From: Phytoactinopolyspora halotolerans
GTDB lineage: Bacteria > Actinomycetota > Actinomycetes > Jiangellales > Jiangellaceae
Reading direction: 5' to 3'
DNA: 64,000 bases
Assembly (NCBI RefSeq): GCF_010550675.1
Contig: NZ_JAAGOA010000025.1
Span: 53,351-117,350 of the forward strand
Position 1 is the first letter of the stretch; each line of letters starts with the position of its first letter. The translations under genes were made by a program, and so were the position numbers. Below, piece after piece: positions 59,633 to 64,000 of the stretch. Under the pieces are notes generated by a model that made no database searches, was not told the origin of the DNA, and worked only from the letters and a program-made list of their open reading frames with translations.

Positions 59633-60832
59633 CTATGCCCTGTGACGAACGCGCATGTCCAATATGCGAGTCGCCACACCGCGGACCTGCCCGAGGATGT
59701 CGTCGGGACCACCGGAAAGGTCCAGGGTCGTCACCACGAGACGACGACCCAGGTGCACGACGTCGTGCACCGCGTCGTCGGCCTCACCGGCCGCATAGAT
59801 GAGAAGCCCTGCCGGGAGGTCTGCGGCGACGACGTAACTCAACAGCTGATACAGATCGGCATGGCTGACCCTGGCTTCGCCAACGCGTCTGTACTTGAGA
59901 TCTCCGACGAACTGGCATCGCCCGCCTTCCCACCACGAGATGTCCGGCTGCAGCGTCACCGTGCGCGCCGAGTCCAACCGCAGCCGACGATCACCCTGCG
60001 GAAAGGCGCGTTTGCTCTGTTCAAGGGCCTCCCGAAGGGCCACGACGACAAAGTCCTCGAACACCCGGTTCATGTCCATCAGGAACCCATTGGCTCGGAT
60101 GGCGCCGTGATGATGCTCCAAGGTCGTAGCCCGGAGGATCAGCTTGGCCAGCTCTACGGCCGGCCGATAGTGCTCGTTGAGGCGGTTCCAGGTGATCTCG
60201 GGCAGACGTCTCCCGTCATAGCGCATCAGGCTCACCTGACCCAGCGCCCCGTCGAGAGAATGCAGTGCGCTTCGTGCCCACGATGACCGGAGACGGATTT
60301 GGCTCAGGTTGCGGACTGCGGCCTTGATCAGGCGGTTGACCTCGATGTCTTCGGTGAAGTCGTCGTAGGAGACTTCGATCGGCGGCGCGACGCCGTACCG
60401 ACGGTTGATCTGGTCGTCGATACGGATACGTCCGCGTACGGTCTGCAGGGCGTCTTCCTCCGTCCGGTATCCCTGCAGCAGACCGGGCCTGAACGCTCGT
60501 CTTACGTGATGGACGAACCCCGGGAGCACGGCCTCGAGGAGGAGGTCAGACCTTTCGTAGTCGAAACCGGACGACTGCCAGCGCTTCGGATCCAGCACGT
60601 ACGAGATCAGGAACAGCACGTTCTGGATAGGTAGCTTCGGCCGGATTTGGACAGCCAGCGAGCCGATCTCCACGGCTCCGATAGTCGAGCCAGGTGTGAT
60701 GTCGTAGCGGTCGGTGCTGCCCACGGTGGGCGTCACGTCGGCCTTGATCAGGTCCCGCACAGCATCACGTTCCGCCACCGACAGCGGGACTTCCTTTAGC
60801 GTCCGATACTCAGTCAGCTGAATCTGGCGCAC
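59633..60832 (-). CDS. mcrC: McrC nuclease subunit of McrBC
   Basis: A 399-residue McrC, which cuts modified or foreign DNA when driven by McrB. Seen: the N-terminal IQLTEYRTLKEVPLSVAERD, the McrC core RIRIDDQINRRYGVAPPIEV and VNRLIKAAVRNLSQIRLRSS, MDMNRVFEDFVVVALREAL, and a PD-(D/E)xK site LQPDISWWEGGRCQFVGDLK followed by DLYQLLSYVVA. The ATG at 60830-60832 lies inside the 3' end of mcrB (23-base overlap), so translation is coupled. It is convergent with the helicase gene. Confidence 0.92.
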   Translation of the reverse strand: MRQIQLTEYRTLKEVPLSVAERDAVRDLIKADVTPTVGSTDRYDITPGSTIGAVEIGSLAVQIRPKLPIQNVLFLISYVLDPKRWQSSGFDYERSDLLLEAVLPGFVHHVRRAFRPGLLQGYRTEEDALQTVRGRIRIDDQINRRYGVAPPIEVSYDDFTEDIEVNRLIKAAVRNLSQIRLRSSWARSALHSLDGALGQVSLMRYDGRRLPEITWNRLNEHYRPAVELAKLILRATTLEHHHGAIRANGFLMDMNRVFEDFVVVALREALEQSKRAFPQGDRRLRLDSARTVTLQPDISWWEGGRCQFVGDLKYRRVGEARVSHADLYQLLSYVVAADLPAGLLIYAAGEADDAVHDVVHLGRRLVVTTLDLSGGPDDILGQVRGVATRILDMRVRHRA

Positions 60833-63215
60833 CGGAGTCCTCGACTTCCAGTCCCGGATCAGCCGATGCGCCGGCTCGCATCCGCCCGAATGTGAACTCC
60901 TCCCATCGCTCAGGCTCGCTGAAGAAGTGCTCCTGTACGTACGGCTCGATGGAATGGCGCCAGATCAATTCGACCCACTCGTCGTCGAGATCGTCGCGGA
61001 GGAAGTGGCTCGGCCCGATGGCGAGGTCACGATCCCCCATTCTCTGGTTGGCGTCGTCGACCATATCGGCGACCCATTCGAGGTGCGGCTTGCGGTCGCG
61101 GAGCCAGCGCCGGAGCAGGCCGTCGATCGGCGGTTCGTCGGGGAGAAACGGGATGAAGTGAAAGCGTCGCCTGAGGGCGGCGTCGAGCAGGGCGATGGTC
61201 CGGTCAGCCGTGTTCATTGTGCCGATGATCCACAGATTCTCCGGGAGAGAGAAGGGCTCGTCGGAGTACTGCAGAGATATCCCGCGTTTGCGGTACTCGA
61301 GGAGGAAGTAGAGCTCGCCGAACACCTTAGCGACGTTGCCGCGATTGATCTCATCGATGATAAGAATGAAGGTCTCTCCCGGTGATTCAACAGCGGCCTC
61401 GGCGATCCGCTTCAGCGGCCCGTTCTTGAGCCTGAACCCGGGATTGCCCCCCGCCAGCTGCGTCGGCCGGTAGCCCTCGACGAAATCCTCGTATGCATAC
61501 GACGGATGAAACTGAACCAGGTCGACCCGGCTCTCGCTGCCCGCAATAACCTGCGCCAGCTCTTGGGCCACATAGGTCTTTCCGGTGCCCGGCGGGCCGT
61601 AGAAGATGACCTGCCGCTTGTCCTCCAGCAGCTTTCGAATGCGCTCCAGGTGGCCGGCATCGATGAGCAGCCGGTCGGCGAGCTTGTCCAACTTGGGACC
61701 ATCTACGGCCACGCCGTCCTGCTGTATCGCGCTCTCCTCCTCTGCGTCATCGTCGTCCAATTCGCCGCCGCGATACCGGGCGAGGGCCCGACGCTCGTTC
61801 TCCGGCAGGGGAACGCGATCGATGGACCATTTGACGACCAGCCACATCACCGACTGGGCGTCTAGCCGGTCACGGAACTCCAGTCCGCGCGCAGAAGCCT
61901 CACTGGCGAGAGTGTCAAGGAAACCGAGCGCATGCTCGTAGAGCCCTACTTCGTCCGCCTCAGCCGGTGGTCGGTCATGGTCGGTGAGTTCCATCGCCTT
62001 GGTGAACGGCGTGGTCTGAAATATCGGATACTCAGTGGGATCCACGGCCATCATCAGGAACGAAGCAAGCGTCGTCCGAGTGCCTTTGCCGCTGACTGCG
62101 TCGCTCGGCACGGACTTAAAGAAACCCTGGACGCGTTCGGCAAGCGTCTGGCCAGGCTCCCACATGGTCCGCAGCGCTGCCCGCGCCGGCTCCGGGTTCT
62201 CCGCGCACCACTGTAGGAAGCGCCTATGCATGTGGTACGAAGTCAGGTTGTTTGGTGAGTTGAACGCCTTCCTAAACAGTTCGAGCCATTCGCCGTCGGC
62301 CAGTAGCGCGTCTTTGGCTCGCGTGAGCCTGTCGGCAATCTCGAGCTTGTAGTCGCGCTCCATCGCATCAAAGCTCGCGTCGCTGTATAACCGGCTCGCC
62401 CAGTGGATGAACTGTCCCCACGGGCTGGTGTCGGGTTGCCACACCCGCAGGAGGTCCGGCTCCCAGAACATAAACTGCGTGCCCCGCTCCTCGGCCAGCT
62501 TGCCACGGATCTCGAGGAGCTGATGATCCACATTTCGGCTCGGATCCGACACCAGCTCAGAGAAGGCTTTCGCGATGCGTGTCTTCATGTTCCGCGCCAC
62601 GATGTACTCGAATGTTTCTGGATGAACGAGGTGCAGCAACGCCTCTCGCTGCGCGTGGGCGCCCTTAGGCAGCGGAACACCGAAGAGGAAATCGCGGAAC
62701 GCCCACGGGTCCTGTAGCAAGCGCTCCCGCTCGGATTGCTCCTCGCGCTTCCACGCGCGTGCGAACTCGATGATCAGCTGGAGCTGGAAGGGTCGATAGG
62801 TGTAGAACGCTGTGCCGGTGGCTGCGAGCCCCTGCTCCAGCGCTGTGTCAAGAGAGGAAGGGATCTCGACAGGGGACTCCGCCCAGCCGAGCACCCGGGT
62901 GATGAGACTCCGCTTGGTGTCCGCCCTGTAGCTGTCCGGCGATGCGACGAGCAGGTGTACAAAGATGACCTCACCCATGAGCTGGATCGCCTTAGGCGAG
63001 GCGTCGGATAGCTGCCGCTCAAGCTTGACGTGGAAGGCATCGCTCGACTCGTCAGGACTCTGGACGAAGCGTTGGTCAAGCTCGTCGAGTAGCGATGACG
63101 TCCATACGGCCTCACCTGGTGTGAAGAGCGAATCATCACGGCGGAGGGCCGCATCGACCCACTGTTCGGTTGCTCGGTAGATCATTTCATGTTCGGGACG
63201 TTCGGATCGCGGCAT
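60810..63215 (-). CDS. mcrB: McrB AAA+ GTPase subunit of McrBC
   Basis: An 801-residue McrB. The N-terminal 500 residues are helical and not like the methylcytosine-binding domain of E. coli McrB, so the DNA feature it recognises may differ. The AAA+ module has YGPPGTGKTYVAQELAQVIA (Walker A near 540), VQFHPSYAYEDFVEGYRP, FILIIDEINRGNVAKVFGEL (Walker B), and GTMNTADRTIALLDAALRRR, the MNTADR GTP-recognition motif. The ATG at 63213-63215 is preferred; a GTG two codons earlier is too close to AAGGG. It forms an operon with mcrC. Confidence 0.92.
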   Translation of the reverse strand: MPRSERPEHEMIYRATEQWVDAALRRDDSLFTPGEAVWTSSLLDELDQRFVQSPDESSDAFHVKLERQLSDASPKAIQLMGEVIFVHLLVASPDSYRADTKRSLITRVLGWAESPVEIPSSLDTALEQGLAATGTAFYTYRPFQLQLIIEFARAWKREEQSERERLLQDPWAFRDFLFGVPLPKGAHAQREALLHLVHPETFEYIVARNMKTRIAKAFSELVSDPSRNVDHQLLEIRGKLAEERGTQFMFWEPDLLRVWQPDTSPWGQFIHWASRLYSDASFDAMERDYKLEIADRLTRAKDALLADGEWLELFRKAFNSPNNLTSYHMHRRFLQWCAENPEPARAALRTMWEPGQTLAERVQGFFKSVPSDAVSGKGTRTTLASFLMMAVDPTEYPIFQTTPFTKAMELTDHDRPPAEADEVGLYEHALGFLDTLASEASARGLEFRDRLDAQSVMWLVVKWSIDRVPLPENERRALARYRGGELDDDDAEEESAIQQDGVAVDGPKLDKLADRLLIDAGHLERIRKLLEDKRQVIFYGPPGTGKTYVAQELAQVIAGSESRVDLVQFHPSYAYEDFVEGYRPTQLAGGNPGFRLKNGPLKRIAEAAVESPGETFILIIDEINRGNVAKVFGELYFLLEYRKRGISLQYSDEPFSLPENLWIIGTMNTADRTIALLDAALRRRFHFIPFLPDEPPIDGLLRRWLRDRKPHLEWVADMVDDANQRMGDRDLAIGPSHFLRDDLDDEWVELIWRHSIEPYVQEHFFSEPERWEEFTFGRMRAGASADPGLEVEDSGAPDSAD

Positions 63216-63322
63216 TGGCACACCCTTCAGCTGTTACGACGCACGCTACGACCGACCTCGGACACTTGCTGTGGTCCACGAACTCAAGCCCGGACAGTTC
63301 CCGCCATGCCCTCGGCAGCCGT

Positions 63323-63910
63323 TTACCCGGACTCTTCCTGCAGAACCCACGCACGCTTGAGCGGGATGCGAGCACGGATCTCGTCCGGAAGCTGGTCGTA
63401 TGACTCGAAGAGCCGGTCGAGAACGTCCTCTGCATCCCAGACGCGAATACTCAACCGGTCTGTTCGAAGCGCAGCCACTCCTGCCTTGCCGAGGCCGCCC
63501 CACGCAACGAGAAGCCCTTGGTCTGCCTGATGAGAAGCCATGGCACCCTTCAAGCCACGGACGACGGGCGCTCCGATCGGTCCCGCCTCCGACTTGACTT
63601 CGACGATCAAGGTCGGTGAGTCCAAACCCAAGGGCCCTCGGCCGGCGATGATGTCGACGCCGAAATCCGGTCCTTCGGGCGACACGTCGCACGTATAGCC
63701 CTGGACGCGCAGGATGGCTGCTATCAGGTTCGTGAGCTTATGCTGCCCGAACTGTTCAACCAGGTGGGTCCGGACGCGGTCCCGTATCGCTTCCAGCGTC
63801 GGGTTCGGACTCGGATCCACTACGTCGGAACTCGTGTCCACGGCTTTCCCCGTCGACCAAGATCCCCCATCCTCTAGATGAATGATTCCTTGAAGATTGT
63901 CAGTGGTCAT
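63323..63910 (-). pseudogene. Mrr-type restriction endonuclease, N-terminus lost to an IS
   Basis: 195 codons remain. The Mrr_cat nuclease core is intact: HKLTNLIAAILRVQGYTCDV, GPDFGVDIIAGRGPLGLDSP, TLIVEVKSEAGPIGAPVVRG (Asp and Glu-x-Lys), ADQGLLVAWGGLGKAGVAAL. Complete members are longer and carry an N-terminal domain. Here the first 13 or so codons (63872-63910) lie in the end of the IS5-like element, and the ATG overlaps the transposase stop region. The protein is therefore truncated at about the IS boundary near 63874. It may still be expressed as a chimera but is probably inactive in its original role. Confidence 0.78.
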
Positions 63911-64000
63911 AGGCGATCAGTGATCGTTTGGCTGTGAGGCCGAGGGCCCAGTTGTGCCAGATCCCGGCGGCCAGGGCCAGGAGCCGCTGGCTGATGCGGG
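63900..64000 (-). mobile_element. IS5-like transposase, last 32 codons (IS runs off right edge)
   Basis: On the minus strand this reads RISQRLLALAAGIWHNWALG, then LTAKRSLIAYDH and TGA at 63900-63902. That is the typical C-terminus of IS5-family transposases (WHN...KRSLIAYDH). The element's end is probably within 63874-63890, where CTAGATGAATGATTCC could be its terminal repeat. The rest lies outside the window. Confidence 0.82.

Noticed and set aside
49264..64000. Prophage or integrative element carrying the defence genes
   Set aside because: No integrase, phage structural gene, tRNA attachment site or flanking direct repeat is visible in the window; only the IS at the right edge.

Overview
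The window is about 70% G+C, with dense coding on both strands, GTG/TTG starts, mycothiol-type enzymes, a PafBC-like WYL regulator, a DUF2993/LmeA-like protein and several genes that start directly after a -10 box. This points to a high-GC Actinomycetota soil or plant-associated genus; a Jiangella-like organism would fit, but that is inference. I see no tRNA, rRNA, CRISPR array or prophage.

Layout. 1-10 kb is ordinary chromosome: a DHA2-type MFS exporter cut by the left edge with a possible leader peptide, an NmrA-type oxidoreductase, an LmeA-like membrane-anchored protein, an SRPBCC protein, a secreted protein/lipoprotein pair, a VOC protein divergent from a TetR regulator across two matching operators, and a mycothiol-dependent isomerase-family protein. 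9.7-21.1 kb is a carbohydrate island: a FadR-type GntR regulator and a D-galactonate dehydratase-type enolase face a CUT1 ABC transporter (binding protein and two permeases, no ATPase), a GH36 alpha-galactosidase, a cellulase-like hydrolase, a zinc dehydrogenase and an SDR. They are consistent with import of a galactoside, cleavage inside the cell, and oxidative use of the sugar.

21-48.8 kb is mixed: an AlkZ-like winged-helix protein, DUF2277, a MoaD/ThiS-like small protein between two BNR beta-propeller proteins, a fused PafBC-like regulator, methyltransferases, two large LuxR regulators, a pRiA4b ORF-3 protein, a thermonuclease lipoprotein, a NERD helicase and VOC proteins. This part also holds palindromic repeats, a pair of 94-bp MITE-like elements (35.1 and 35.4 kb), and an orphan HipB-like repressor (44.1 kb). 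That repressor's 18-bp operators, spaced 26 bp apart, recur at 49.05 kb, next to the defence genes.

49.2-64 kb is a defence island: RloB-RloA; a Rad50/SMC-like ATPase overlapping a small protein with an RX4H (HEPN-type) motif; a very large Upf1-like helicase with an MTES_1575-type nuclease and a GreA/GreB-like C-terminal region, broken by one in-frame UGA just after Walker A; McrC-McrB; and an Mrr-type endonuclease whose N-terminus has been removed by an IS5-like element running off the right edge. The ATPase/RX4H pair and the helicase-nuclease-Gre fusion are the best candidates here for poorly described systems. Coding entries rest on conserved motifs read from the translations; no database search was run.
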